A stretch of 64,000 bases of DNA from Cymodocea nodosa (Eukaryota; Streptophyta; Magnoliopsida; Alismatales; Cymodoceaceae): contig CM072340.1 in NCBI GenBank assembly GCA_036874045.1, positions 5,533,001 to 5,597,000 of the forward strand. The letters run 5' to 3'. Under the pieces are notes generated by a model. That model had not been told where the DNA came from, did not search any database, and was given only the letters and a program-made list of their open reading frames with translations. This document shows, piece after piece, positions 22,587 through 34,740 of the stretch. The translations under genes and the position numbers were made by a program. How positions within the stretch are numbered: the stretch's first letter is position 1; each line of letters opens with the position of its first letter.

Positions 22587-24206
22587 AATGCTTAAACTCC
22601 ACATAAAAAGATAAATCTTATTGATGATGTTGTTCACCTCATAGATAATTATATACTTATCATAAATATCTAAAGTAATATCTAAACTGCTACTTAAGAT
22701 ACTATGTATTTATTGTAAAATCATAGTAGTATCTTATTGATTTTAAGTAGTTTATCAATTTTAATGGTTTTTACGATTTTAAATGGAAGTGTAAATGAAA
22801 AACATTAAATACTTCTGACATTCTAAAATTTTGATTAAATGTTTTCTTTGAATCAAGGAAAATGCATATGATCATGCATAAATTTGACTTAATTGATTAA
22901 ACTTGTAGAATAAGTTATATGTAACTCATCTTAAACTATTAATCAAAAGTATAAGCTTATTGAAACTGATTCATATTCTTAATACAATCATAGAAGTAAA
23001 AATTGTATGAGATTTTTGTTTTATTGCATCTGTATTAATGGAATACATATATACTGTGCTTAGTATGAAAAGTGATTACAAAGTGAAAATCTTTGAGAGT
23101 TTATTGATCAGTTTGATCATGACCTTTTGTACTTGAGCAGATAGGTATGTAAGGATTGTTGTCCTAAAAAAGGATTCTTTAAATCTGGCAACCTAAGGTC
23201 CTGATCAGATCTGAGATTGTTGACTGAAAGCTCGTTACACGGGTACATTAGAAAGCTCTTGTATGATTCAAGCTTTTCAAACTAACTTTTAAAGAAAATT
23301 ATGAATATTTACTATTTTGAAAAAAAAAAAAAAATCGGGCATTGGTTTATAGTACAAAAACAACTATTTCATTAATTACAAATATTTTTGAATCGCTTAT
23401 AGTTTCTACCAATATCACTACTGATTTATTGAATCAACATTAGTACTTTTGAAAACGTTTATTTGAGATACATTCTTTTATTCTCCTTGAATTAATCATA
23501 TTGAGTTCAAAGTTGTGTTTTGATTCATATACATTAGGAATTGATTCTGGAAATCATTTTTGATGATGTCAGAATAACGGAAGTTTCTAAAAGAAAATTT
23601 AAAAGTATAGTTATACTTAACATCTATTGTCACTACAAGTATATTTTGTATTTTGATTGAATATATTTGAAGTATATTTGTAGGGGGAGGATTAACAATG
23701 TCGAAAATAGATTAATATAATTCAGAATACAAATCTTGGTTAATCTGAATTAATGTCCTCTTAAAATCTTGATGAAATAATTTAAAAAGACAAACAAACT
23801 ATTTTAGATTCAAAGGACAAAAATGTTCAAATAGCTTACAAAGTTCTCAAGATAATGTTAAGTTTAGCATGTGTGTTGTTTTCGGAACGTTTCAGTTGGA
23901 AGCATTCGAGAATTGTTTTAAGTGTACTAACTAGACGTTATATTAGATAAGGTAACGTGTAAAACTACCTCTAGACAGCATTTTACTCGTTAGGTTAGTT
24001 AACTCCATGAGTTATACTTGAATATTTTGGGTACCTTGATTGAATAAACTTTATTCAATATTTATTTAATATCTAAACCCGACTTCTCTTCACGTTGAGT
24101 TATTCGCCTAAAATCCTATTTAAACACTTACTACACGAGCACTTAGGTTATTTGTAAACTTTGTCAAGAAAATCTTTCCCGCTTGTTGTTGTTACAACCT
24201 ACGACG
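22587..24206 (+). other. Noncoding region after Copia A pol, including a block shared with Gypsy
   Basis: No ORF is present. From about 22700 to 23720 the sequence is alignable to the region upstream of the 3' LTR in G2 (39050-40060) and G3 (47700-46790, minus strand). The strongest match is 23122-23283, including GAGCAGATAGGTATGTAAGG, TAAATCTGGCAACCTAAG and AGCTCTTGTATGATTCAAGC. AG|GTATGTAAG at 23143 is a strong plant 5' splice-site match, and TATATTTGTAG at 23673-23683 is a good 3' splice-site match. An A-run lies near 23320. Splicing here could deliver the downstream ORF, but that is inference. Confidence 0.7.
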
Positions 24207-26477
24207 ATGGTCTCCAAGTTCTACAAAGGTCGTGGCAAAGGAAAAGGCAAAAGTAGAGGAGATGCAAAAGAAAAAGAAATAGAGAATGATGAAATTCCAC
24301 GCACTTGGTTCAAGAAAATATTTCGAGTGGACAAAAGGTTAGCAGAAATTTATAGTGAATATTTCTTTCTTGAAGGTATACTGAATGAAGTTAGACAAGA
24401 ACTTCAAAATAATAATGCAAATATTACATACATGGGTATTCGTAGTAAATTTGATAGAGAATACAGAATGAAATGTGTTGAGATTGCATTTCTCGAGCAG
24501 TATGCAAAATATTTGGAAAAAGGTGTAGGTACTTCAACTAGAACTCCTCAAATACCAATAAACGGTACTAGACTACATGCATTTGAGGAAGAGCATGAAT
24601 CAGCTATCCCTACTCCTTTATATTCAAAACAAGTAGAATCAAATATTGCTGTAGACAAAACAAAAGTTGACAGTCTTCAAAAAGCCGTAGCAATTGAGAG
24701 TGCCTTAGAAGAATTAAAGCAGAAAACTTTTATGGAGCAATTTGAAAAGAAAACAACAATACTTGAAGAGGAGAAACAGAAATGTTATAGAAGAAGAAAA
24801 GTCAGAAAAATTATGTTTATGGAAACAAAGTCTATTGAAAAAGGAAAATCAGATGAAAATTTATTTCCAAAGGACAATGTATGTCTAGACATTGTACCTT
24901 ATTGTGCATCTTATAAACTCATCAGTTCCGAACACACTGAAATTGATGAAGATAATGAGACTTTATTTTCCCTTGCTAGAAAGCTTGAGAAGAAATACAA
25001 GTCAAATATGAGCTCAAGTTTTTCTATTAGTACAAGTCTTGATGATGCAGAAATTAACAAATCAGAGCATCAAGCACTTGACATTGAACAAGTTATTGCA
25101 AATATAATTGAAAATGTTGAGGCAGTAACTAGTTCACAGGCTGAATTGTCTGGAGTAGCAGATATTGAAAATGTTAAGACTCCAGAAGAGCTAAACGTTA
25201 ACCAGCCTTCTTCAGAATCTATAGAAGTAGAGTTTGAGAATTCACAGCATGAATCAATGGAAATATCTATTGAACAAAATGAACAATTACAGATAAATAC
25301 ACCGGCTGTAGAATTTATGGAAGCATTGAACTCTAATCATTCTATAGAGACTGAACAGATGAATGTTGAGCATATTGAAAATGTTCCTAACACTATTGAA
25401 ACTGAAGAATCTAGCTTACCTGAGCAGCTTGAAGATAATATTTTGGAAGAGGAACAACATGACATTCATTTTGAAGAAGAGGTTCCTGAAGATGAATTAA
25501 ACTCTAAATCACGGCTTCAAGTATCACCTTCTTTGTGTACAGTATTACAAAATCAAGGTAATTCAATTCCTTTTAGATCTGAAGAAACATTGCAGAAATA
25601 CAATAATTTGATTACATGTCAGATTCTGCATGCTCGTCCAATAAAGTTTAGAAATTTGATGGACATAAGAGATCTATTTGAGTTTCAATGCCTCATTCAA
25701 TTCTTGCCAGTAGGAACGAAATGGAAGCAATACATAGAGCTTATTACAGCTTTTTATAGCAATCTGGTCAAGAATGGAAATTTACTGAAAACTCAAATAA
25801 ATCAATAGGAGTTCACATTGTCTCCTGAGTTAATTTTTGAAGTTTTGGGATTAAAGAATGAAGGTGTTGTTGTTACAAACAGATTTGACATGATTAGATA
25901 ACTGGAATGGGACATTTAGTCTTTATCAAAATCTCCAGATGTATATTCTGAAATGAGATTAATGGAAAATCTAAATGCAGAGGCAAGGTTTATTGCAAAT
26001 ATATTGCATGCATATTTATTTCAGAGAATTGGACACAATTTGGAAGTCAGCAGAAGCTATTTATATGCAACTTATGGCCTACTGAATAGAATTAAAATCA
26101 ATTGGTTTGATGTTTTTATTTCTCAACTACAGCATATGAGTTCAAAGTTATTTTATGGTGATGTTGTATGTAGAATCCTTGCAAGCCAATTGAATTTATC
26201 CGACTAGCCCTCTGAAACTAAAGGCATGAGAGCATTTAGTGTTAGAGATTTGCAAAAATTCTAGGCCATGCATAAACCTCAACGACAACCACAACAACAA
26301 CCTAACTGTACAGACTATATACAACAACAACAACAAAGTTATTCAATTCAAGCAGAACAGCAAACCCATCTACCTCCTGACTTAGATGTAGTACTTAACG
26401 ACATCAAAAATGATATTAGGCATCTAGGAGATAAAATATGTAATGCTATAAGTGATATACTTAGGAGGGCTCGATAA
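24207..26477 (+). pseudogene. Extra 3' ORF of Copia A, homologous to Gypsy ORF2
   Basis: A frame of 757 codons starts at MVSKFYKGRGKGKGKSRGD; a basic Gly/Lys-rich tip follows the ATG, and a leucine-codon ATG 24 bases upstream is less likely. The middle is acidic and Glu-rich. The C-terminal part has DIRDLFEFQCLIQF, SPELIFEVLGLKNEG, FIANILHAYLFQRIGHNLEV, LLNRIKINWFDVFISQL and KLFYGD, which match blocks of Gypsy ORF2 in the same order. A Gln-rich tail and short helical end follow. Stops at 25806, 25899, 25917, 26205 and about 26262 break it. It lies where Sireviruses carry an env-like ORF, but I see no signal peptide or convincing membrane span. Function is unknown. Confidence 0.75.
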
Positions 26478-26956
26478 CTGTTTTTGTTTGTTCCTGAATT
26501 CAAAATGTAATGTTTGTACTGCTTGTTTGATTCATTGAACAATGCATTTTTCTGTAAATGTGTTCAATTATTATTCTTGTTTACAGAAATCGTTGTTGTA
26601 AATATATCTCTTATATATATATATATTCTCTGTAATTATCTTTTTGATTAATGACAAAAAGGTGGAGAAATATTATAAAAAGATGATTATGATCTTAATG
26701 GCATATATTATAAAGGGAGATGATATTTAAATGGTTATTGTAATCTGACAGATGATAATTAGAAAACTGATACATATATAATTATTAACATTTGAGAGTT
26801 TTAGTTTTGAGAGGTAAAATTTACACAAACAATAGAAATAAGCTTAAGTGAACTTAAGTCAACAAACTTGTTTGTTGAATTAAAAGTTAACCCAACAAAG
26901 GTGCTTTGTTGAGTTCAACATATTTCATAATTAATTTAATATGGTTTTGTCATCAT
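26478..26956 (+). other. Spacer before the Copia A purine tract
   Basis: This is AT-rich noncoding DNA with a short (TA)n run near 26611-26626. Around 26845-26920 it has ACTTAAGT and TTGTTGAATTA/TTAACCCAACAA words related to the palindromic vocabulary of the LTRs. No gene is seen. Confidence 0.6.
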
Positions 26957-26971
26957 CAAAAAGGGGGAGAT
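26957..26971 (+). other. Polypurine tract of Copia A
   Basis: AAAAAGGGGGAGA lies directly before the 3' LTR TGTTGAG. It primes plus-strand synthesis, and the CATCATCAAAAAGGGGGAGA context is typical of Sireviruses. Confidence 0.9.
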
Positions 26972-28635
26972 TGTTGAGTATTTTTTTTGATGATGTGTGC
27001 TGAATGAAAATAATCATATTTGCTCAATTACTATTGCTTGTGAAAAGAAATTAAAATCATCAATTAATACAGAAAAAGCTTACTGACATAAATACTTGTT
27101 TGTATTGGATCTGAAGTTGATAACTAGTCATTTCGTTGCATTAATTTCTCATTTAACTAAACGTTAAGTTAACGTGTGTTTTTATTGAAAAGCATGATAT
27201 ATTTTAAAGTTATATCTTCTGTATCATGAATGGTGCACGTTTAAACAACTCGTTAAGTTAGTGTGTAAAAGAAGAGACGAACTCGTTAAGTTAATGTTAT
27301 ACACGTGGTGAAATTATAAGTTACGAATGTTGTATTGTATCACGTGAGGCGCACATGTTTAATTCGTTAAGTTAGCATATCTAAATGCGTTGAGTTGCTA
27401 TATTGAATACTAAGGCAACGCGTTAGGTTAGCATTATAAACTTAAGTTGTTATTTTTGCACGTTGTAAAATTCTTATTATAAAAACATTTGTTTATTACT
27501 AAATCGGTGAGTTAAAATTTTTCGGAGACTTACAATCGTAACTATCCGAAAGGTAACTTAAGTCATGTTTTCGGTCTTCAAATGTGTCTCACTAGTTTTA
27601 TGGTAAAAAGAGTTTTTCGGAGACTTACAACTGTAACTATCTAAAACTTAAACTGTTTTCGATGAGTTGTCATTTAACCTTCCGAAAGAAAGGTTAAGTT
27701 GGTTCATTGAGTTAGCGTAACACCATAGACTTAGTTCATTGAGTTAGCTACAATACTTGTCACGAGAAATGGCACATGAGGAACTCATTAAGTTAGAAAC
27801 GTTAAGTTATATATATATACTTGTGTTACTCGTTTAGTTAACATTAAAGTAACGACTTCTTATTACACTTGATGGAAATTTTCTTTTGGACGAGAAAGTT
27901 TATTTTGCAGGAAATTTTTCAGAGATCCAGGACTGATGATTAAAGAAAATTTGAAATGTAAACGTGGGTCAGAACATGTGTGTTTCGATGAAGGAAAAAG
28001 AAAAGACGTGAAGAAGTGGAAAACTGGTTGTGGTTAAACGTGAAGGATATGTATGAAATGAAGATATAGTATAAAAGGCATAGAGTTCTCGTTGATCAAA
28101 TTATCCTTGCACAAAAAAAGAAAAGTCTTTTCAAGGATCAAACAATCCCTGTACACCAAAAGAAAAATCTTTTTCAGGGATCAAAAACACCTCTTCGGGA
28201 AAATCTCTCAAGTGGAAGAAAATTCAATGAAGCAGAAAAAGGTATTATTTATGTCACTGAAGATTTAAAGTATCAAAAGAAAGCAAATTCAGTGAAGTAG
28301 AGAAAGATAAGATATTCATCACTAAAGAATTGCTAAAGAAGAAAAAGAAGAAGAAGAAAGATCTCAAACAGGGAGAAATGTTTTAAATTCTGCAAATTAG
28401 TTTTCTCTGTTTGTAGTTATGAAATTGTTTAGATGATACATGGTATCAAGATATAATTGCATCTACAATTTCTGAGGAGAATTGAATTGTATATTGTAAT
28501 TGAAATCTTGAATAAAAATGATTTTATGAAAACAATGTCTCGACTTGTTTTTGAGTTTTAAAGTTTTAATTATATTTTAGAAAATATTAAAAATACACAA
28601 TTCACCCCCCTCTTGTGTAGCCATACGATCCTACA
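26972..28635 (+). repeat. 3' LTR of Copia A
   Basis: It is the same length as the 5' LTR and close in sequence, with TGTTGAG and CCTACA ends and a TATA box at 28070-28078. The following bases (AAGACCATTTTTAGC) belong to a Gypsy protease gene (LGRPFLAT segment), which marks the insertion point in G2. Confidence 0.93.
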
Positions 28636-31600
28636 AAGACCATTTTTAGCAACATCGGGGGTTGTTATAAATTGTAAAAGTGGAGTAATGAAGTTATCAT
28701 ATGGCAATAAGGATACTCAGTTAAATATTTTCAAACTAGGAAAGTTTGAAGAGTTAGAAATGCCCTTACATACCATAGACTTTTTAGAGGATGAAGGAGA
28801 TATGTTAGATGATGTGATTCAAGAAGAATTAAATAGGCAACTCAATTTTGAAACTTTAGAGAAAAGTGAAAGCATAAATATAGAAGGAGATCACGAAGAA
28901 ATTAATTTATAAAATGAGGATGTTCAATTAGGAGCTCTAGCTTCTGATGGGCAACATTTAGAATTAAAACTTTTACCTCCTAAATTAACCTATATATTTC
29001 TGGAAGAAAAATGAACATGTCCAATCATTATTACTTCAGATTTAAAAGGGGATCAAATAGCTAAATTAAAAGATATAGTAAAAAGTTATAAAGAAGCAAT
29101 AGGATGGACTATGACTGATATAAAAGGGTTAAGTGCAACTTTATGCTATCACCACATATATTTAGAAGAGAATGCTAAACCTATTAGAATTCCTAAGAGG
29201 AGATTAAATCCAAACCTTAAAGAAGTAGTCAGATAGGAAATAGTGAAATGGTTAGATAATGACATAATTTATCCGATTTCTGGTAGCTCATGGGTTAGCC
29301 CAATCCATGTAGTTCCCAAGAAATCAGGATTAACAGTTATTAGGAATGAAAGTCAAGACTTGATACCTACTAGAATTCAATCAGGCTAGAGAGTGTGTAT
29401 AGACTATAGAAAGCTGAATGTTGTGACTAGGAAAGATCATTTTCCCTTATCTTTTATAGATCAAATGCTAGAAAGATTAGTAGGGCAAGAATATTTTTGT
29501 TTCCTAGACAGGTATTTAGGATATAACCAAGTTCTAGTAGCATTAGAGGATCAAGAGAAAACAACTTTCACCTATCCTAATGGAACTTATGCTTTTAAGA
29601 GAATGCCATTCAAATTATGCAATGCACCAGCCACCTTTCAAAAGTGTATGCAGGGCATATTTACTAGAATGACTGAAGATTCTTTAGAAATATTTATGGA
29701 TGATTTTATTGTTTATGGAACTTCATATGAAGTGTGTTTAAACAATTTAGACCAAATATTAAAACGCTGTGTGGAAAAAAATCTAGTTCTAAATTAGGAA
29801 AAATGTCACTTCATGGTTAAGCAAGGAATAGTCTTAGGGCATGTTTCAAACAAAGGGGTGGAAGTAGATAAAGCTAAAATAGAAGTAATTTCTAATTTAC
29901 CAGAACCTAAATCAGTGAAAGATATTAGATCATTTCTAGGACATGCTGGATTTTATAAAAGATTTATTAAAGACTTTAGCAAAATAGCTAGACCTTTAAC
30001 TAATCTATTAAAAGATGTCTCATTCAACTTTGATAAAAATTGCAAGGAAGCATTTTTCAAGCTTAAAACTAGCTTAATTTCAACTCCTATAATTCAAGCA
30101 CCTAATTGGAGCCATCCATTTGAATTAATATGCGATGCATCTGATTTTGCTATAGGAGAAGTGTTGGGACAGAAGATAGAAAAATCTCCTAGAGTGATTC
30201 ATTATGCAAGAAAAACCTTAAATGATGCTCAAGTTAATTACACAACTACTAAAAAAGAACTATTAGCTATTGTGTTTGCCTTAGAGAAGTTTAGATCATA
30301 TCTGATTGGAGCTAAAGTAATAGTATACACGAATCATTCAGCTTTAAAACACCTAATAGCAAAAAAAGAGACTAAGCCTATATTGATCCGATGGATATTA
30401 TTATTACAAGAATTTGATCTAGAAATTAAAGATAAAAAAGGTTGTGAGAATGTAATAACAGATCATTTATCAAGATTACAAATAGAAAAATCAAATATTA
30501 AAATTAAGGATAATTTTCCTGATGAACAATTAATGACCATCAAAACAATACCTTGGTATGTAGACATAGTTAATTACTTAGTTACTAGTTTAACACCTAA
30601 GGATTGGAATAGACAGGATAAGAAATTATTTTTCTCAAGAGTAAAATATTACTATTGGAAAGACCTTTACTTATTTAAGAGATGCCCTAATCTGATTTTA
30701 AGGAGGCGTGTTCCAAAAACTAAATATCAGAGCATATTGTCTTTCTATCATGACCAAGCATGTGGAGGGCATTTTGGTTCAAGGAAAACTGCTGCAAAAA
30801 TTCTGCAATGTGGATTTTATTGGCCAACACTATTCAAAGATGCTCATAAATATTGCTTAAGTTGTTTAAGATGTCAACAAATAGGAAGAATATCAAAGAG
30901 GAATATGATGCCTCTTAATCCTATTATTGAGGTTGAAATCTTTGATGTATGGGGAATAGATTTTATGGATCTATTTCCTATGTCTAATCAATTTAATTAT
31001 ATATTGTTGGGGGTGGATTATGTATCTAAATGGATAGAAGCTATTCCTACAAAAACTAATAACAACAAAGTGGTAATACATTTTATAAGAACCAATATAA
31101 TTGCCAGATTTGGAATACCTAAAGCTATTATCAATGATAGAGGAACTCATTTCTGTAATAGAAGTTTTGAAGCCTTAATGAAGAAGTATGGAGTGAACCA
31201 CAAAATTGCAACATCATATCATCCGCAAACAAGTGGACAAGTAGAAAGTGCCAACTAACAAATTAAGTTAATCTTAGAAAATGTAGTAAATCCTACTAGA
31301 ACAGATTGGGCTAATAGATTAATAGATGCACTTTGGGCTTATAGAACTGCTTATAAGACAAGCTTAGGTATGTCACCTTTTAGGCTAGTATATGGAAAAA
31401 GTTGTCATTTACTAGTTGAAATTGAACATAAAGCTTATTGGGCATTAAAAACTCTGAACACTAATTTAAATCAAGTTGTTGAAAATAGAAAAATACAATT
31501 GATTAAATTAAAAGAATTTAGGAATGAAGCTTATTCAAAAATTGTAAAAGAAAAAGAGAAAATGAAGTTCTAGCATGACAGGAAAATTATTCCAAAAATC

Positions 31601-31855
31601 TTTGAAATAGGACAAGAAGTATATCTATACATGACTAGACTCCATAACCATCTAGGAAAATTAAGATCTAGATGGGCAGGACCTTACATAGTTTGAAATA
31701 TTTATTCCTATGGAGTTATTGAGATTGAAAATCCTAAAAATTAGAATATATTTAAAGTAAATGGACAAAGACTTAGACCTATTTTGAAAATACCAAGAAG
31801 TTCTTTTGGAATTATAGAAGAAGTAAGAGTAGAGGACTACTCGAGCTTTACTTAG
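28636..31855 (+). pseudogene. pol: pol of G2: protease tail, RT, RNase H, integrase
   Basis: It starts in the RPFLATSG segment of protease. RT has CIDYRKLN (about 29398), FMDDF (29692-29706) and [10 protein letters not shown]. RNase H has [14 protein letters not shown], and Asp is replaced by Asn in the [10 protein letters not shown] motif. Integrase has the HHCC finger (about 30740-30880), Asp in GIDFMD, Asp in INDRGTHF and a DNA-binding tail [10 protein letters not shown]. It ends at TAG 31853-31855. Many stops are present, for example TAG for Trp at 29387 (shared with G1), TAG for Trp at about 29795, TAA at about 31256 and TAG at 31571. The replaced RNase H residue adds to the evidence of decay. 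Confidence 0.88.
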
Positions 31856-31889
31856 TAATAAATCATTTTTATTTAATATATAAAAAAAA

Positions 31890-32345
31890 AATCATTGCGG
31901 TTCAACTAATAGGATCCATGGTCTGACCAAAACATAAAAACATAAAAAATTCTATATATTATTTAGTAAAAATGTTGGTTTTACCGAAGCATAGTATCAG
32001 TTCAACCGGTAGAAAAAAAAATGAAGAAAGAAAGAAAATATTTAATTTCGGTTCAATAGAAGAATATAACGGTTTGACCGAAGAATTTTTAAAATATGGA
32101 AAAAGTAAGAGTGGTTAGACCGGAAACTCTTCAGTCTTGACCGAAAAAAAATTATTATCTTAATTATTTTTATTAGATATAACTTTATAGGAAGTTCGTT
32201 GAGTTACGCTTAACTCAACGAACTTACTCTATTGAGTCTAGAATTAGTTAATGAACTTACGCTGTTGAGTTAACTATAATTCAACGGAGTACTGTAGTTA
32301 AGTCCATGAACTTAGTCCATGGAGTTAGCCGTAATTCCACAGATA
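31890..32345. repeat. Palindromic repeat clusters downstream of integrase (G2)
   Basis: At 31890-32140 lies the CGGTTCAACCG / CGGTTTGACCG family. At 32190-32340 lies the CGTTGAGTTA / TAACTCAACG family. Order and position match G1, G4 and G3. Confidence 0.7.
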
Positions 32346-32506
32346 AGAGAGCAGGAGTTTTGTATGGGAAATGACCCGATTACCCACCTAAACTTAGGGC
32401 TTATTTATACTTAAACTTAGGGTTTTTGGGGGCATTATCTGTAGAATCATTTAGAGCTTAGAACAGTAGATATCAGAGCGACTTCGTTCCATTGCATAAC
32501 TCCACG

Positions 32507-34740
32507 ATGAGGAAGATGACACCTGAGTTCTGGGAAAAGGCAGTTGACGCGTCAGAATTTCTGAAAGATTCATAGGAATGGCACACAAGGCAGAAAATCA
32601 GAAATACGACGAGGGAAAAAGAGCTACAAAAGGTAGAATCTGACCTTTTTTATTGGAGGAAAGAGTTAGTAGATATGGGTATACAAATCCCTCAGATAAT
32701 GGAAACTAGAATCAAAGTAGCAATAGAAATCGCTGTAAGTAAAGAAAGAAAAATCATGCCAAATAATGAAGTTGCCCTAGAACTAATCCAATGTAAGTCC
32801 CGACTATGGTTCAAAAGGAACATTGTTGGTTGTGCAAGGAGAGAAATTAGACGGGAGCAACAAAGGAAGGCAGCTGAAGAACAGGAGGAGCCGATTGCTG
32901 AAAGACTTGTTCCTAAAGAACAACAGCCAGGACCTTCAATTCCACCTCCTAAACCATTAGAAAGGGTGGTAGTTATGGGGCCTTCAAATGAAGAAGAATT
33001 AAGAGAATTTGAAGAATTGGTTCGAGTTGGGAAAAACCAAGGAGAATCAGAAGATTTGGTAGTGGCTAAAGCACACCTAGTGTTCGATGCACTTTACAAA
33101 AAGAGGGTTGTAGAAAAGTTGAAAGCCCAATATAAAATCAAAGTGGAACAGCATCAAGAAGCTATTGCCAGGCTTACTGCAAGAGGAGTTGAAGCTGGTC
33201 CTTCGAGACCAGCAATTATTGAAAAGGTTAAACAGGAAGAGCCAGTACTTGTGGCTCAAAGGCGTGCAGAGCCTATGTTTGTAGATTTAATCTTAGAAGA
33301 AGAAGAGGAAGACCAGGCACAATTAATCAGAAGAAGGAAAGGAAAAGAGATAGTGCCTGACTATCAAGAGGAGATTAAATTTGAAGTACCAATATCTATA
33401 GGGCCTGTAGAGCCAATTTTTGTAAACCTGCTATCCGATTCTGAGGAGGAGCAAGAGCAGCAGCAAAAGTAAAGAGAAGAAGAAAAACAGGCTGAAACTA
33501 GTCTACAGCCTGTACAAGAAGAAGAAACAAAAATTAGGGTAGAAGTTGATTTGCCCGTAACTCCATCCCAATCTGCCATAGAATTAGAAAGAACAGTGAC
33601 AATGTAGATTGGTAGTCAGGAGGAAGAAGAAAGAACAGAAACTAAACAAGAAGCTAAACATGTCCATATGGAAAGAAATGACTTTGCAGATTCCACTAAA
33701 GAGCAAGAAAATCTTCAGCAAATTTTGGACATTAATCAAGACAGAGAAGAGAGTTATGCCGGCTCACTACCATAAACAAAAGCAGAAGCAAAAATGCCAA
33801 AATCTGTGGAGCATTTTCAGCAAGTACAAGTTCAACATTTGGAAGAGGAAGTTCAAGAACAAACCCCTCAAGAGCAACAAATGCATATTCCTGATCCTTC
33901 TAAAGCAATAGTTCTAAATGAAGTACACTTTTGGAGTCAGGAAGCTTATGATAAATACTAAGAGATCAGGGGTTATGATATCATATATAGTAGACTAGTA
34001 AATTGGGATGGAATGTAGGAAATTAAAGATTTATTTGAATTCCAAGGTCTATTGAAATATATTTCTCAAGAAAGAGGGCATGCAATATATGAAAATCTAT
34101 TGCCCTACTTTTATGCAAACTTAAGAGAAGGAGAAGGAGGATTAATTTCCAACGTGGAGGAAGCTGATGTACAGTTAACACCAAAGCTTCTCCACAACAT
34201 TCTTGGATTGAAGAATGAAGGACTAGAAATTCTGGAAAGCACAATTGCAGTCGAGTGGACAAAGCAAGCAATAAAGGAATGTTTAGCTATAAATCCTGGT
34301 GTGTCGTTATTAAATAGACTAAAGCAATTAAATGGTACAACACACATGATAGCAAACATTCTAATTAAGAATGTCTACCAACGACAAGGCCATGATATAG
34401 AACTAAGTCAATTTGTCAAATGGGCCACATATGTAGTTGTGAATAGAATTCAAATAAATTGGTCTGCAGGTTTTATCTCCAAGCTGAAAGCAGTAAAGAA
34501 AAATTATTTTATGGAGATCTGATTCCACTACTGATGGTGGACTGTATCGATTTCACTAAATGGGCATCCAAAAGGATAAGATCAAGAACCATTTCAGTGA
34601 AAGAGTACAGAAATTATGCTACTGTAGAGATTGCTGAACCTTCTAAAGGAATGTCAAGAGCTGTAGAAAGGATTAACCAATTAGAGCAACAAGTAGAAAG
34701 ACTTCAGAAGGAAGTAGATGAACTTAGGAGAAGAGACTAA
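32507..34740 (+). pseudogene. ORF2 of G2: coiled-coil / plant-transposon-protein-like ORF
   Basis: It starts MRKMTPEFWEKAVD and ends VDELRRRD. The first part contains WFKRNIVGCARREIRREQQ, then an acidic EEEEEDQ and EEEQEQQQ middle. The C-terminal domain has EIKDLFEFQGLLKYISQERGHAIYENLLPYFYANL, ISNVEEADVQLTPKLLHNIL, HMIANILIKNVYQRQGHDIE and LFYGDLIPLLMVDCIDFTKW-type blocks as overlapping short motifs. A final coiled coil follows (MSRAVERINQLEQQVERLQ). Lesions include TAG near 32572, TAA at about 33470, TAG at 33606, TAA at about 33960, TAG at about 34017 and a frameshift near 34495. It is the best copy for reading the C-terminal domain. Confidence 0.75.

Larger units (their letters stand above)
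15358..28635 (+). mobile_element. Sirevirus-like Copia retrotransposon, copy A
   Basis: The element has two LTRs of 1664 bp each, a tRNA-iMet-type primer site, gag, pol in Copia order (integrase before RT), an extra ORF and the purine tract AAAAAGGGGGAGA. The purine tract, large gag and extra 3' ORF fit the Sirevirus (SIRE/Maximus) lineage. The flanks do not match: the left five bases are ACAAC, beside the G1 LTR end, and the right five are AAGAC, inside a Gypsy protease gene. The two ends may therefore come from different insertions. All ORFs are broken. Confidence 0.9.

Noticed and set aside
24183-24206. Upstream ATG for the Copia A 3' ORF
   Set aside because: It adds only eight residues before a second ATG that opens the basic Gly/Lys segment. 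It cannot be excluded but is less likely.
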